NCBI RefSeq assembly: GCF_000953655.1
Contig: NZ_LN681225.1
Span: 1-64,000, forward strand
Direction of reading: 5' to 3'
DNA length: 64,000 nt
Source: Legionella hackeliae
GTDB taxonomy: Bacteria; Pseudomonadota; Gammaproteobacteria; Legionellales; Legionellaceae
Shown: positions 29,515-38,551 of the stretch, piece by piece
Position numbering within the stretch: position 1 is the first letter of the stretch
How the letters are laid out: each line of letters opens with the position of its first letter
Program-made: the position numbers and the translations under genes
Notes under the pieces: generated by a model
Told to the model about the DNA's origin: nothing
Databases searched by the model: none
The model's input: the letters and a program-made list of their open reading frames with translations, nothing else

Positions 29515-29832
29515 TTAAAAATCAATTTCAAAAAATCTTGGGTCATAAGCATAACAATTCCACCAAAATTTTTGTTCCCCTAATTCAATATGGATACGCA
29601 GCATGTCTAAACCTGAAAGCAGAGGATGAGGGTTAAGATGGCATACACGATAAATACCGCCAACGAAGACAAAATGATAGCCTGTAGCATTTTGGCCATG
29701 GCTGTCTGGAAAACTGTAATATTCACCGTTAGGCTCCAAAAGAACAGGCTTTTTAGTAAGAAGAATTCTTTGGCTCATACAGGGTAGACTGACAAAAATT
29801 AGAACCAAAGATAGGATAAATAGTCTTTTCAT
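29515..29832 (-). CDS. Small exported hypothetical protein
   Basis: The 105 residues start with a clear signal peptide (MKRLFILSLVLIFVSLPCMS), so the mature protein of about 85 residues is probably periplasmic or secreted. It has HGQNATGYHFVFVGGIYRVCH and a C-terminal aromatic stretch FWWNCYAYDP with two Cys that could form a disulfide. AGAGGAG precedes the ATG. Family not recognised. Confidence 0.75.
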   Translation of the reverse strand: MKRLFILSLVLIFVSLPCMSQRILLTKKPVLLEPNGEYYSFPDSHGQNATGYHFVFVGGIYRVCHLNPHPLLSGLDMLRIHIELGEQKFWWNCYAYDPRFFEIDF

Positions 29833-30011
29833 AAGCCAACTCCTCTGGCTAATGTAGATTCTTCAACTGCTTTAATTATAAACTAACTATACTAATAGTA
29901 AGATTTTAGGGCGTAATAATATTTAACATAGGGGTTAAAATTTGAATTTTGTTTTAGATGAGGAATTTCCAATAAACCGATGTAATAAAAGGTATTTAAA
30001 TTGGTGATATC

Positions 30012-30290
30012 ATGAAAGAAAAACATTTTGCATTTAAAGTAACCAGTCAAGCCTCTGGGTTAGTCTGCACGCAGGCTGAGTTTGAAGAAAACAAAATGCT
30101 TGATCTACTTAAAGATATTCAAAAGAGCCATAGTGAAGGAATTTATTGGATTTTAAAACAACGAGACAATCAAGCTCTAGAACCCTTATGCATCATAGAT
30201 TGTTATCAGAACAGAATTTATTACCATTACTCGGGTGATGTGGAGGATATTGCTACGACTATTGAAAAATTAAGCAAATCAACTTTCTAG
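30012..30290 (+). CDS. Small hypothetical protein
   Basis: 92 residues, no signal peptide or membrane segment; alternating charged and hydrophobic residues suggest a small alpha/beta cytoplasmic protein (YWILKQRDN, CIIDCYQNRIYYHYSGD). Family not recognised. It ends with a four-base overlap with the convergent tag gene. The start ATG has only a weak Shine-Dalgarno. Confidence 0.65.
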   Translation: MKEKHFAFKVTSQASGLVCTQAEFEENKMLDLLKDIQKSHSEGIYWILKQRDNQALEPLCIIDCYQNRIYYHYSGDVEDIATTIEKLSKSTF

Positions 30291-30853
30291 ATGGAGTCTT
30301 GTACTTCACGCCAGCGAAAACAGCAGGTGAGGTGGTCATTAACCATTCCTACTGACTGCATAAAGGCATAACAAGTCGTTGGCCCCATAAATGAAAAGCC
30401 ATCCTTTTTTAATTGTTTAGCCATCGCTGTTGCCTCTGCAGTGACTGCTGGTACATCAGCTAATGTTTTTCTTTCATTTTGTACGACTTGGCCGTCTGTA
30501 AATTGCCAGAAATAATCAACAATATTTTCTCGTTGTCCTATGCTTAAAAAACGTTGGGCATTATTCCGTACAGAGGCTATTTTTAATCGGTTACGAATGA
30601 TATTTTCATTTTGAAGAAGTTTTTCAATATCCTTGTCTGTTAACAACGCAAGTTTTTCTACCGAAAAATTTAAAAAGGCTTTGCGCATGGCGTCTCGCTT
30701 TTTTAAAATCGTGTACCAGCTTAAACCTGCTTGCATGCCTTCAAGAATAAGCATTTCAAATAGTTTTTGTGGTTCTCTGACAGGCATACCCCATTCTTTA
30801 TCATGATAGGCTATGTATAGGGCATCTTTTGTAGACCAATCACATCGCTGCAT
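30287..30853 (-). CDS. tag: DNA-3-methyladenine glycosylase I
   Basis: Tag removes 3-methyladenine from alkylated DNA in base-excision repair. The start MQRCDW (Zn ligand C4), AYHDKEWG (H17), and the C-terminal HLTCCFRW (remaining His and Cys ligands) match the zinc site of the family, as do FEMLILEGMQAGLSW and SFMGPTTCYAFMQSVGMVNDH. 188 residues is typical. It is not in an obvious operon. Confidence 0.96.
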   Translation of the reverse strand: MQRCDWSTKDALYIAYHDKEWGMPVREPQKLFEMLILEGMQAGLSWYTILKKRDAMRKAFLNFSVEKLALLTDKDIEKLLQNENIIRNRLKIASVRNNAQRFLSIGQRENIVDYFWQFTDGQVVQNERKTLADVPAVTAEATAMAKQLKKDGFSFMGPTTCYAFMQSVGMVNDHLTCCFRWREVQDSI

Positions 30854-30884
30854 ACATTTTTCCGGATACGCAAGGAGTATTTAG

Positions 30885-30907
30885 GTACCGCGGTTAAACC
30901 GCGGTAC
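30885..30907. repeat. Perfect 11-bp palindrome
   Basis: GTACCGCGGTT (30885-30895), one A, and AACCGCGGTAC form a GC-rich hairpin in an AT-rich gap upstream of tag. There is no T tract on either side, so it is not a standard terminator. It could be a copy of a dispersed palindromic repeat or an operator. Confidence 0.5.
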
Positions 30908-30926
30908 GACATAGTGGTTACCAAAT

Positions 30927-31346
30927 TTAGTGCTTTTTGCTCAGGTAACGACGAATTTTAAAGGGTGATGGTATAGAGTCTGATTGTAATGCAACGGCAA
31001 AATGCTCTTCATCCATTTCATAAAGACAAACCCAGCCGCCTTCATCAGGCTCAGCAATCGGACTTCCGGATAAATAGCGAAGCGCTTTATTAGCTTCTTC
31101 TAATGCGGTGTCACTATCGTCACCTTCAAATGGACCAGTGGCAAATACCCAAGTATTCTCGGTGTCATAATTACTGATTTCATAAGCAAAATAAAATTTT
31201 GGCATTAATTCTTCGGCATTGGATACGCCTTGAACTTTAATGTTACCTACATTGGGACAAACTGGAGGTGCTTTAAAGCCTGCAAAGGAAGATCCAGCAA
31301 TTACCAACGCGCCGGCAAAGGCGATAAGCTTGGATTTAAACATCAT
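30927..31346 (-). CDS. Exported hypothetical protein, possibly DUF4949 family
   Basis: The start is placed at 31346 because AGGGAG sits eight bases before this ATG and inside the longer frame. The product of about 139 residues has a signal peptide (MMFKSKLIAFAGALVIAGSSFA) and a mature part beginning PPVCPNVGNIKVQG, with aromatic and acidic residues later (FATGPFEGDDSD). From memory it resembles the Legionella DUF4949 proteins, whose function is unknown; this was not checked. Confidence 0.75.
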   Translation of the reverse strand: MMFKSKLIAFAGALVIAGSSFAGFKAPPVCPNVGNIKVQGVSNAEELMPKFYFAYEISNYDTENTWVFATGPFEGDDSDTALEEANKALRYLSGSPIAEPDEGGWVCLYEMDEEHFAVALQSDSIPSPFKIRRYLSKKH

Positions 31347-31442
31347 GTTTTTAACTCCCTGGTTCATTAGTAATAGTTCCCCGCCAGCCTAACAAGGGCA
31401 TGGCTTTCTTGCAAGATAAATTTACAATTAAATCAAAGAAAG

Positions 31443-32012
31443 TTACATAAAATTAAATGTCCATTTTCCTAGAATAAACAATACGTTTCCTTCTCTTCCA
31501 GAGCCGGGTACATACGTTGCTGAGAGGGTAACACTTCGATGACTCAGTGATATCCAGGGGAGAATTCCGGGAAAGGGAATATTATTTAAAATATCGGGTC
31601 GAGCTGTCACTAGAACAGTGTATCCAGCACCAATACGGGTATTATCGCTTAAGTGTGCAACTTTTAAAAAAGCGTAACCTAGTGCAGGCTCAACATTTTT
31701 ATGCGAATCAAGAAAAGCTAAGGCATAGATACCATGCCAATCACCTTTCTCATCATAGAGTCCTTTACCCAACCCACCACCCCAGGCGAGTTCGTTATAC
31801 GATTTGACCTTATAGGAGGGATAAGTGAAACGATTATGCCAGGCATATCCAGTAACATAAAGTTCATTATTCCCTTCATTCCAAAGCTGGTGCATACGAA
31901 TACAAACAGGTTGGAACCAGGAAAGCCATCCAGAACAAGTTTCGGAGTATTGACCAGCATAGGTTGCGTTTAGACAAGTTAATAAAATTAAGCTAATTAG
32001 GATTTTTTTCAT
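31443..32012 (-). CDS. pagP: Lipid A palmitoyltransferase PagP (Rcp)
   Basis: PagP is an outer-membrane beta-barrel enzyme that moves palmitate from phospholipid to lipid A; in Legionella (Rcp) it protects against cationic peptides and helps infection. The precursor has a signal peptide (MKKILISLILLTCLNATYA). The catalytic triad is visible: H59 in TGYAWHNR, and D102-S103 in FLDSH, with the 43-residue spacing of E. coli PagP (H33, D76, S77 mature). The C-terminus GKWTFNFM ends in aromatic residues as in barrels. In L. pneumophila rcp is induced during infection; no promoter motif was identified here. Confidence 0.95.
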   Translation of the reverse strand: MKKILISLILLTCLNATYAGQYSETCSGWLSWFQPVCIRMHQLWNEGNNELYVTGYAWHNRFTYPSYKVKSYNELAWGGGLGKGLYDEKGDWHGIYALAFLDSHKNVEPALGYAFLKVAHLSDNTRIGAGYTVLVTARPDILNNIPFPGILPWISLSHRSVTLSATYVPGSGREGNVLFILGKWTFNFM

Positions 32013-32112
32013 TGGTTTTCTAGGCTGTCACTGGGACCCTGGCATGCTTAATGCTAAAGTGAATTACACGCTAGAGAGGGTTTATTCCCTTCAATCTTAA
32101 GAGCATACTACC

Positions 32113-33495
32113 ATGGACTTGTTTCGCAAAAAAGCAGTTAATGAGTTATGTCATGTAGATTCTCATTTAGCTAAATGTCTTTCAGCTTTGGATCTGGTTT
32201 TTTTAGGTGTGGGCGCAATTATTGGCGCTGGAATTTTCGTAATTACGGGTATCGTTGCGGCTACACAAACCGGTCCGGCTATTATCATTTCATACGTTAT
32301 TGCAGGCTTTGCTTGCGCTTTTGCCGCATTGTCCTATGCCGAATTGGCAGCCGCCGTGGGTGGTTGTGGTAGTGCTTATGGTTATGCCTATGCTGGATTT
32401 GGTGAGTGCATCGCCTGGATTGTTGGTTGGGACTTATTATTAGAATACTCGATTTCCGTTTCAGCAGTTTCTGTGGGATGGAGCGGTTATTTTAACGATT
32501 TTTTGCGTTCCATTCACTTACAATTGCCGACTGATTTATTGCACGGTCCCGCAAGGGGTGGTGTATTCAATTTATCGGCGTTTGCCATTATTGTCATTCT
32601 TGGCTTTCTTTTATCCTGGGGCGTTAAATCAAGCTCGCGATTTAATAACCTAATGGTATTAATCAAGTTATTCGTTATTTTTCTCTTTATTACCATTGCA
32701 TTAACCGAGATTAAGCCAGCAAACTGGTCCCCATTTATGCCTTTCGGTTGGAGTGGTGTCATTGAAGGAGCTTCACTCATCTTTTTTGCCTACATTGGGT
32801 TTGATGCGGTATCCACCGCGGCAGAAGAGGCAATTAATCCTCAACGAGATTTGCCTATCGGGATCGTCGGTTCTTTAATGATCTGCACCATACTGTACAT
32901 TGTCGTTTCCTTTTTACTCACAGGAATAACGCATTATTCAACCTTAAACGTCGCATCACCGATCAGTCATACCATGTTGTTATTAGGACACCGCTTGGTT
33001 GCAGCGTTAGTTGGCGTGGGCGCTATAGCAGGCTTAACCACGGTTATGCTTGTCCTTTTCTATGGTTTAACTCGCGTATTTCTTGCCATGTCTCGTGATG
33101 GTTTATTACCAGGATTTTTTGCAGTGACGAATAGCCGCACCAAAACACCTGTAAGAATTATTGTGGTATGTGGTCTTGTCATGTCGCTAGCAGCAGGGCT
33201 GGTTCCTATCGATGATTTGGCTGAATTAGTGAATGTCGGCACTTTGTTTGCGTTTATCATTGTTTGTACTGGGGTTATCTTTTTACGGTATACACATCCT
33301 GAATTACCCCGTCCTTTTAAGACGCCTTTAATGCCAATAATTCCTGTGTTAGGAATTATTGGTTGCGCCTATTTGATGATTAATTTACCTTGGGTAAGTT
33401 TATTACGCTTTTTCATTTGGATGTTGATAGGTCTTGTTGTGTATTGGCTTTATAGTCGCTTTCATAGCGCCCTTAACATTCAGCAAAAGAAATAG
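32113..33495 (+). CDS. APC family amino acid permease (cationic amino acid transporter-like)
   Basis: The 460 residues form about twelve membrane helices with the APC hallmark GVGAIIGAGIFVITG in helix 1 and FFAYIGFDAVSTAAEEAINP in the helix 6-8 region. It resembles the CAT/YfnA branch, which takes up basic or branched amino acids; substrate not determined. Amino acid uptake matters for Legionella, which feeds on host amino acids. An ExoD-like gene follows 17 bases downstream on the same strand. Confidence 0.92.
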   Translation: MDLFRKKAVNELCHVDSHLAKCLSALDLVFLGVGAIIGAGIFVITGIVAATQTGPAIIISYVIAGFACAFAALSYAELAAAVGGCGSAYGYAYAGFGECIAWIVGWDLLLEYSISVSAVSVGWSGYFNDFLRSIHLQLPTDLLHGPARGGVFNLSAFAIIVILGFLLSWGVKSSSRFNNLMVLIKLFVIFLFITIALTEIKPANWSPFMPFGWSGVIEGASLIFFAYIGFDAVSTAAEEAINPQRDLPIGIVGSLMICTILYIVVSFLLTGITHYSTLNVASPISHTMLLLGHRLVAALVGVGAIAGLTTVMLVLFYGLTRVFLAMSRDGLLPGFFAVTNSRTKTPVRIIVVCGLVMSLAAGLVPIDDLAELVNVGTLFAFIIVCTGVIFLRYTHPELPRPFKTPLMPIIPVLGIIGCAYLMINLPWVSLLRFFIWMLIGLVVYWLYSRFHSALNIQQKK

Positions 33496-33512
33496 ATTGA
33501 TAAGAGGTGCAA

Positions 33513-34136
33513 TTGAATAACGTGGAAAATAAAAAACGGACCAGTATATGTTATTTATTGGAGCGTGTTGTTGAAAAACATCAGCATGATGCATCCCTAA
33601 GTTATGGCGACCTGGTAAAAACGTTTGGTGATCAAGCCTTTGGTTTAATCATTATCCTCTTTGCTTTGCCAAGTGCGCTACCTATTTCAGTCATTCCTGG
33701 GTTTTCTTTTATTTTTGGCTTGCCCATAGTTTTTATCGCAATCCATATTATTATTGCTAGGCGTGCTTTATGGTTGCCAGAGCGATTAGCGAATCAACGG
33801 TTGGAGTTTGCCAAATTTGCGCAAGTGGTCAATAAAACCATTCCCTATTTAAGATATATGGAAAAAATATTAAAACCTCGTCTGCTATTTTTTACCCGTC
33901 CGGCCATAGAGCGTTTACATGGTGTGGTTATGTTGGCGCTAAGTTTCTGCTTATTGCTTCCTATCCCATTGAGTAATTTTATTTTTGCCTCATTAATTAT
34001 TTTGTTCGGTTTAGGATTGGCTGAAAAAGATGGAGTTATCCTCCTTTGTGCATACATAGGTGCAATTTTATATGGTATTTTTCTATTTACTATGACAGAA
34101 GAGATAATAGGCTATGTTAACCGATGGTCAACATGA
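33513..34136 (+). CDS. ExoD family membrane protein
   Basis: The ExoD family (first linked to exopolysaccharide in Sinorhizobium) has a soluble N-terminus (SICYLLERVVEKHQH) followed by several membrane helices; FALPSALPISVIPGFSFIFGLP is partly visible as the family's Pro-rich helix. The start is uncertain: AAGAGG at 33502-33507 best serves TTG at 33513 (207 residues), while GTG at 33507 overlaps that Shine-Dalgarno. Its 3' end overlaps the convergent phosphate transporter gene. Real function in Legionella unknown. Confidence 0.83.
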   Translation: MNNVENKKRTSICYLLERVVEKHQHDASLSYGDLVKTFGDQAFGLIIILFALPSALPISVIPGFSFIFGLPIVFIAIHIIIARRALWLPERLANQRLEFAKFAQVVNKTIPYLRYMEKILKPRLLFFTRPAIERLHGVVMLALSFCLLLPIPLSNFIFASLIILFGLGLAEKDGVILLCAYIGAILYGIFLFTMTEEIIGYVNRWST

Positions 34137-35106
34137 GTCCTGCTGCTACAACTGCTGCTGCAGGAATAGTGAATAGCCATGAAAGAAAAATACGTCTTAG
34201 GATTGGCCAGTAGGTTCCGGAAAGTCCATTAATAAGACCAACACCTGCAATTGAACCTGTTACAGTGTGTGTGGTTGAGACTGGAATTCCATATTGAGTT
34301 GCAGCAAAAATCATGATGGCAGCGCCTGTTTCCGCGGCACATCCACGAAGGGTATTAAGTTCAGTAATTTTTGTGCCCATAGTGTGGACAATGCGCCAAC
34401 CACCGGCCAAAGTCCCTAAACTAATAACGAGGTGACAAGAAACTACGACCCAAAAGGGCACATAAAAGGTATCGCCTAACCAATTTGCAGAGAATAATAG
34501 TACTGCAATAATTCCCATCGTTTTTTGAGCATCGTTACCGCCATGCGTTAAACTCAAAAGAGCTGAGGAGGTAAGCTGGAATCCTTTAAATAGTTTATTT
34601 TGTGTCTCCTGGCTGTGATTTCTTAATAAACGACTAAAAAGGAATGTGAGAAAAAAACCGATCACTAATCCAGCTGCAGGAGAGATAAAAATTCCGGCAA
34701 TTACTTTTATAAATCCTGAGAACTTCAACGAAGAAATACCGCTTTTTGCTAGAGCGGCTCCAGCAAGACCACCAATTAATGCATGGGATGAACTCGAAGG
34801 TAACCCATAATACCAGGTTACGAGGTTCCAAAAAATTGCACCTATCAATGCGGAAAAGATCATTTTTGAATCGACAATACTCGTATCAATTAAGCCACTG
34901 CCTATGGTTTTAGCCACCATTAAGTTAAAAATCATAAAGGCAATAAAGTTAAAAAAAGCGGCCCAAAGTACTGCTTGTCGAGGCGTTAAAACACCAGTTG
35001 TTACGATTGTTGCAATGGAATTGGCTGCGTCATGAAAGCCGTTAATGAAATCAAATAAAAAGGCTATCATAATAACGGACAAGAGAAACAACGTATCTGC
35101 TGTCAT
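34117..35106 (-). CDS. Inorganic phosphate transporter, Pit family
   Basis: Pit proteins are low-affinity metal-phosphate:H+ symporters. The 329 residues give about ten helices with the twin signature motifs GFHDAANSIATIV (N-terminal half) and HGGNDAQKTMG (C-terminal half), and GIPVSTTHTVTGSIAG. It is shorter than E. coli PitA (499) and closer to the compact Pit form common in other bacteria. No PhoU-like partner gene is next to it. Confidence 0.93.
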   Translation of the reverse strand: MTADTLFLLSVIMIAFLFDFINGFHDAANSIATIVTTGVLTPRQAVLWAAFFNFIAFMIFNLMVAKTIGSGLIDTSIVDSKMIFSALIGAIFWNLVTWYYGLPSSSSHALIGGLAGAALAKSGISSLKFSGFIKVIAGIFISPAAGLVIGFFLTFLFSRLLRNHSQETQNKLFKGFQLTSSALLSLTHGGNDAQKTMGIIAVLLFSANWLGDTFYVPFWVVVSCHLVISLGTLAGGWRIVHTMGTKITELNTLRGCAAETGAAIMIFAATQYGIPVSTTHTVTGSIAGVGLINGLSGTYWPILRRIFLSWLFTIPAAAVVAAGLMLTIG

Positions 35107-35171
35107 GATAATCCTTTGTGTTTCACCCTATGAAGCAGGTGATATTTGAATGTAAGTTCATTAGTATGCCG

Positions 35172-36500
35172 TTACATTTTATTGCCTACAACCGGCATGA
35201 TTCTAACCTGACGAATACGGGCTCCCTGCACACGTTCTATGGTGGCAAAAAAATCCCTAAAGGCAATGGTCTCACCTTGCTTAGGCGCTCTACCCAAGCG
35301 ATGAATAATTAAACCTGCAATGGTCGCCATCTCTTCCTCTTCTTCAGTATCTAGAGACAAGTCACGCTGTAAAGCCCTTTCAATGGTATATAACGGGCAA
35401 TCACCTTTTACAGTAATACTTCCATCATCATGAGTTATCCATTCATCCTGGGTTTTGTGAAACTCATCTTTAATAACACCTATTACCAGATGCAATAAAT
35501 TATCTAATGTTAAAAAACCAACGATCGCGCCGCGACGCCCATAGACCAGGGCAAAATGAGGCATTCCTGCCTGAAATTGGCGAAGCAAAGCCAAGGCGGG
35601 TAATCGATAGGAAATTTTCGGAACAGGTCTTGTGATTTCTTTCAGAGAGAGCTCAGTGTTTGATTTGGCTTCATGCAATAAAATCTGCAAATCCTTCACA
35701 TGCAATATACCGATAATTTGTTTTTTGGCTTTGTCATAGACAGGGTAACGGCTGTAGCGGTAATGATTTAATATTTCGATGAGTTCGCTGCTTTTCACAG
35801 GCGTTTGCAGCATGATCATATCATCATAAGAGCGCATAACATCGATAGCACGTAAATCGCCCAGCTCTAGGGTATGAGCAAGAATGCTGCTTTCTTGTTG
35901 GGTTAATTCGCCGTGTATTTCACTGGAGCGTAAAATCAATTTAATTTCTTCACTGGAGTGAGATTGCTCCCCTGGATGAAGAACATCAAGTCTTAAGCGT
36001 TTTAAAAGAAAATTAGAGCACGTGTTAAGAAGCCAGATGACTGGATACATCAGCCAATAGAAGAAATACAGAGGAGGGGCTGTCCAAAGGGAGATTTGCT
36101 CGCTTTGGCGTATAGCTAATGATTTTGGCATTAACTCACCTACTACAATATGTAAAAATGACAGCAAAGAGAAAGCGACAACGAAGCTGATAAACTCATT
36201 AAGTGTAGGATTAGCTAATCCTAACCAGGCGAAGGCAGGAGATAGTATCCTTGTGAAGGCAGGCTCTCCAATCCAGCCTAACCCTAAGGATGCGAGTGTA
36301 ATTCCTAATTGGCAGGCTGATAAATAGGCATCAAGTTTTTGATGCACTTTTGCTAAAATTCCTCCTCGCCAGGGATATTCCTCTTGAATCAGGGCAACGC
36401 GAGTGTGGCGTAATTTTACCATGCCAAATTCAGCCGCCACGAAAAAAGCATTGAGCAGAACAAGGGCAAATCCAGCAAAAATTAGTAGTAAAGTCATCAT
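35172..36500 (-). CDS. CNNM/CorC-type hemolysin-like membrane protein (DUF21, CBS, transporter-associated domain)
   Basis: Order seen: N-terminal DUF21 membrane domain (LLLIFAGFALVLLNAFFVAAEFGMVKLR and helices to about residue 200), two CBS domains (YRYSRYPVYDKAKKQ is typical), and the C-terminal CorC/HlyC domain with the YTIERALQRDL and GLIIHRLGRAPKQGE motifs. Family members are linked to Mg2+/Co2+ efflux. 442 residues is normal. Two ATG codons in tandem open the gene. It directly follows coq7 on the same strand (2 bases between) and is probably co-transcribed. Confidence 0.92.
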   Translation of the reverse strand: MMTLLLIFAGFALVLLNAFFVAAEFGMVKLRHTRVALIQEEYPWRGGILAKVHQKLDAYLSACQLGITLASLGLGWIGEPAFTRILSPAFAWLGLANPTLNEFISFVVAFSLLSFLHIVVGELMPKSLAIRQSEQISLWTAPPLYFFYWLMYPVIWLLNTCSNFLLKRLRLDVLHPGEQSHSSEEIKLILRSSEIHGELTQQESSILAHTLELGDLRAIDVMRSYDDMIMLQTPVKSSELIEILNHYRYSRYPVYDKAKKQIIGILHVKDLQILLHEAKSNTELSLKEITRPVPKISYRLPALALLRQFQAGMPHFALVYGRRGAIVGFLTLDNLLHLVIGVIKDEFHKTQDEWITHDDGSITVKGDCPLYTIERALQRDLSLDTEEEEEMATIAGLIIHRLGRAPKQGETIAFRDFFATIERVQGARIRQVRIMPVVGNKM

Positions 36501-36502
36501 GG

Positions 36503-37144
36503 CTAAACGTGGTAGCTTGAATGCGTCATGAGTTTAGACACAGCACTCATTACTTTCTTAATAAAATCAGGCAACTCTGCAGCGCCTGCAGCGATAGCAA
36601 TATCAGCATGATGTGTTTCATCGTCATGCATTCGCTCTAAAATACATTTAGTTTTGCTATCCTGGGCTGGTAATTTCCGAAGATGGGTTTGCAGATGTTG
36701 GGAAACTTGACGTTCTGTTTCGGCAACAAAGCCAAGACTCCAGCGATCGCCAGCAGCCCCCGCCACCATTCCAAGCATAAGAGAACCAAAATACCAGAGA
36801 GGGTTTAATAAGCTTGGATGACTCTCCAATTCATGCAAGCGTTGCTCACACCAGGCAAGATGATCAACTTCTTCCGCTGCGGCATTTGCCATTTGTGTTC
36901 TGACTTCCACAAGCTGTGCTGTAAGTGCTTGGCCGCGATAAAGAGCTTGTGCGCAAACCTCTCCCGAATGATTAACGCGCATAAGACCTGCAATATGTTT
37001 TTTTTCTGAGGTATTTAATGCGCATTCAGCGACCTTCATTGCCGGGGTAACACGTGTGCTTAGCCGAGATTTCGGTGGCATCAGGGTTTGTAAAGCCGCA
37101 TCTATTTCACCTAATAGACTATCCAATAAGCTTAGTCTGCGCAT
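36503..37144 (-). CDS. coq7: 2-polyprenyl-3-methyl-6-methoxy-1,4-benzoquinol hydroxylase Coq7
   Basis: Coq7 is the di-iron hydroxylase of ubiquinone synthesis. Two metal-binding halves are visible: NHSGEVCAQALYRGQA and AAAEEVDHLAWCEQR (EXXH), then FVAETERQVSQHL and HDDETHHADIA. 213 residues is typical. Bacteria using Coq7 usually lack UbiF; the ubiH and ubiI genes at 54-57 kb are consistent with the rest of that pathway. The gene starts with ATG and precedes the CNNM-type gene. Confidence 0.95.
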   Translation of the reverse strand: MRRLSLLDSLLGEIDAALQTLMPPKSRLSTRVTPAMKVAECALNTSEKKHIAGLMRVNHSGEVCAQALYRGQALTAQLVEVRTQMANAAAEEVDHLAWCEQRLHELESHPSLLNPLWYFGSLMLGMVAGAAGDRWSLGFVAETERQVSQHLQTHLRKLPAQDSKTKCILERMHDDETHHADIAIAAGAAELPDFIKKVMSAVSKLMTHSSYHV

Positions 37145-37280
37145 GTGTTTCTCGAAAATTAAGATTACTATATGGTAACTTGAATAAATCCGAGATTAAA
37201 GCGCCAGGATTTGACAAATCAAAAGCTAATTAAAGGTTGTAGTGCTATGCTTTAGGTAGGCCGCAATTAAAGGAGCAGTA

Positions 37281-37472
37281 ATGACTATCTTATCAAAAGA
37301 AGCTCTGGAAAAAATAAGAAAGGAAAGAGCTGAACGCAATGAGGAAAATGCTGATAACATCGATGCGCTTTTTCGTGAGCTTGATAATAAAATTGAGGAA
37401 AACAAAGAGGAAAAAGAAGACTATTATCCTTTTGACGATGACTTTGCTTCCTTTCCCCCTGATACTGATTAA
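37281..37472 (+). CDS. Small acidic hypothetical protein
   Basis: 63 residues, very rich in Glu, Asp and Lys (LRKERAERNEENADNI-type helix, then DDDFASFPPDTD). AAAGGAG lies at ideal distance before the ATG, which supports real translation. No domain recognised; a small helical regulator or binding protein is possible. Confidence 0.6.
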   Translation: MTILSKEALEKIRKERAERNEENADNIDALFRELDNKIEENKEEKEDYYPFDDDFASFPPDTD

Positions 37473-37522
37473 CTTTCAATACAACAAGTTCCTGTCTATT
37501 CATCTAATACAGGAGCTCCTTG

Positions 37523-38551
37523 TTAAGCTTCTAATCGGTTTTGTTCATCGTGGCTATAGCCCTCTTCTTTCTCAGGTTGTATATCCAGGCTCTGCAAGTT
37601 CTCCATTTTGGTTTGATAGAACTTTTCTAATACCTCAACAAAGAAAGAAACATCCGAGCTTTGACGAGTTTTTGATAAAGTTCCATGTTCATTAATAGCA
37701 TAATCAAACCCGAGTCCTGTGTGAGAATTATCGCTAACTACAGGAATTTCTCCGCCACCAAATTGACATTTAAATGATCGAATAACCGGTTTTTTACTAA
37801 GAGCCACATCGATAAGTCCTTGAGCCAAGACTTGTCTGTCGCAAGCAGGTAGACCTCTCATAACGAAACCACAAACTTGTTGCCATCCTAATCTGTATTT
37901 GTCATCTTTAAAGTACAATCCAGCCTTCAAACTTTCCAGATCAAAGATTTCCAGAACTTTTAACATATTTACATAGTTGAAATGCATGCCTTTTTTTATC
38001 CATCTGGGTTGGAAGGTTTCTCTAAACTCTGCCAAAGCATCATTCAAAACACTTTGATACTCAAAGTCCTTGTTGAGCGCAGCTGCAATGTCTTCATGGG
38101 AGCTATTGTTGATAATTTCAAATAACGATTTAAAATCATAAACCTGTTGATGTGGCATATTATCAATAGACGATTTGTACTTGGCATATTGATGGGCTTG
38201 CTCTTTCTCGCCACCCTTAATTTTAGCAAAATAAGAACTTATTATCTTTGCCATTTCATCATCACCGGCGCCCAGCGCACATTCATAAGGTGTTACCTTT
38301 GATACCATGTCTCCAGACGGTAGGGAAACATGACTTGCTTGAAGCAGCAAGCGTGGATCGGTATTGAGCATTGTCTTTACAACATCAAGATTCCCGTAAG
38401 CTACGGCCTGTACTAATCTTGCGATAGTACTGTTCGGCACATCCTTTGTTTTATAAATGTGGTAGAGTATTTCGTCTGGCAATTGAGAAAAAATATTCCC
38501 TTCGCGATTTCGTAAAATTAATAAGGTATTTATCTGGCTATCGGTTAACAT
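37523..38551 (-). CDS. F-box-like/ankyrin repeat protein, effector candidate
   Basis: The start at 38551 is favoured since AGGAG lies directly before it; a longer frame to 38599 lacks a ribosome site. Residues about 24-34 (LPDEILYHIYK) match the core of an F-box. Then comes an ankyrin-type stretch (LVQAVAYGNLDVVKTMLNTDP and VTPYECALGAGDDEMAKII). The 342 residues end in an acidic polar tail (PEKEEGYSHDEQNRLEA). F-box plus ankyrin is the architecture of Legionella AnkB-type effectors, which recruit host SCF ubiquitin ligase; by analogy this is a Dot/Icm candidate. No PmrA box is seen. Confidence 0.8.
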   Translation of the reverse strand: MLTDSQINTLLILRNREGNIFSQLPDEILYHIYKTKDVPNSTIARLVQAVAYGNLDVVKTMLNTDPRLLLQASHVSLPSGDMVSKVTPYECALGAGDDEMAKIISSYFAKIKGGEKEQAHQYAKYKSSIDNMPHQQVYDFKSLFEIINNSSHEDIAAALNKDFEYQSVLNDALAEFRETFQPRWIKKGMHFNYVNMLKVLEIFDLESLKAGLYFKDDKYRLGWQQVCGFVMRGLPACDRQVLAQGLIDVALSKKPVIRSFKCQFGGGEIPVVSDNSHTGLGFDYAINEHGTLSKTRQSSDVSFFVEVLEKFYQTKMENLQSLDIQPEKEEGYSHDEQNRLEA

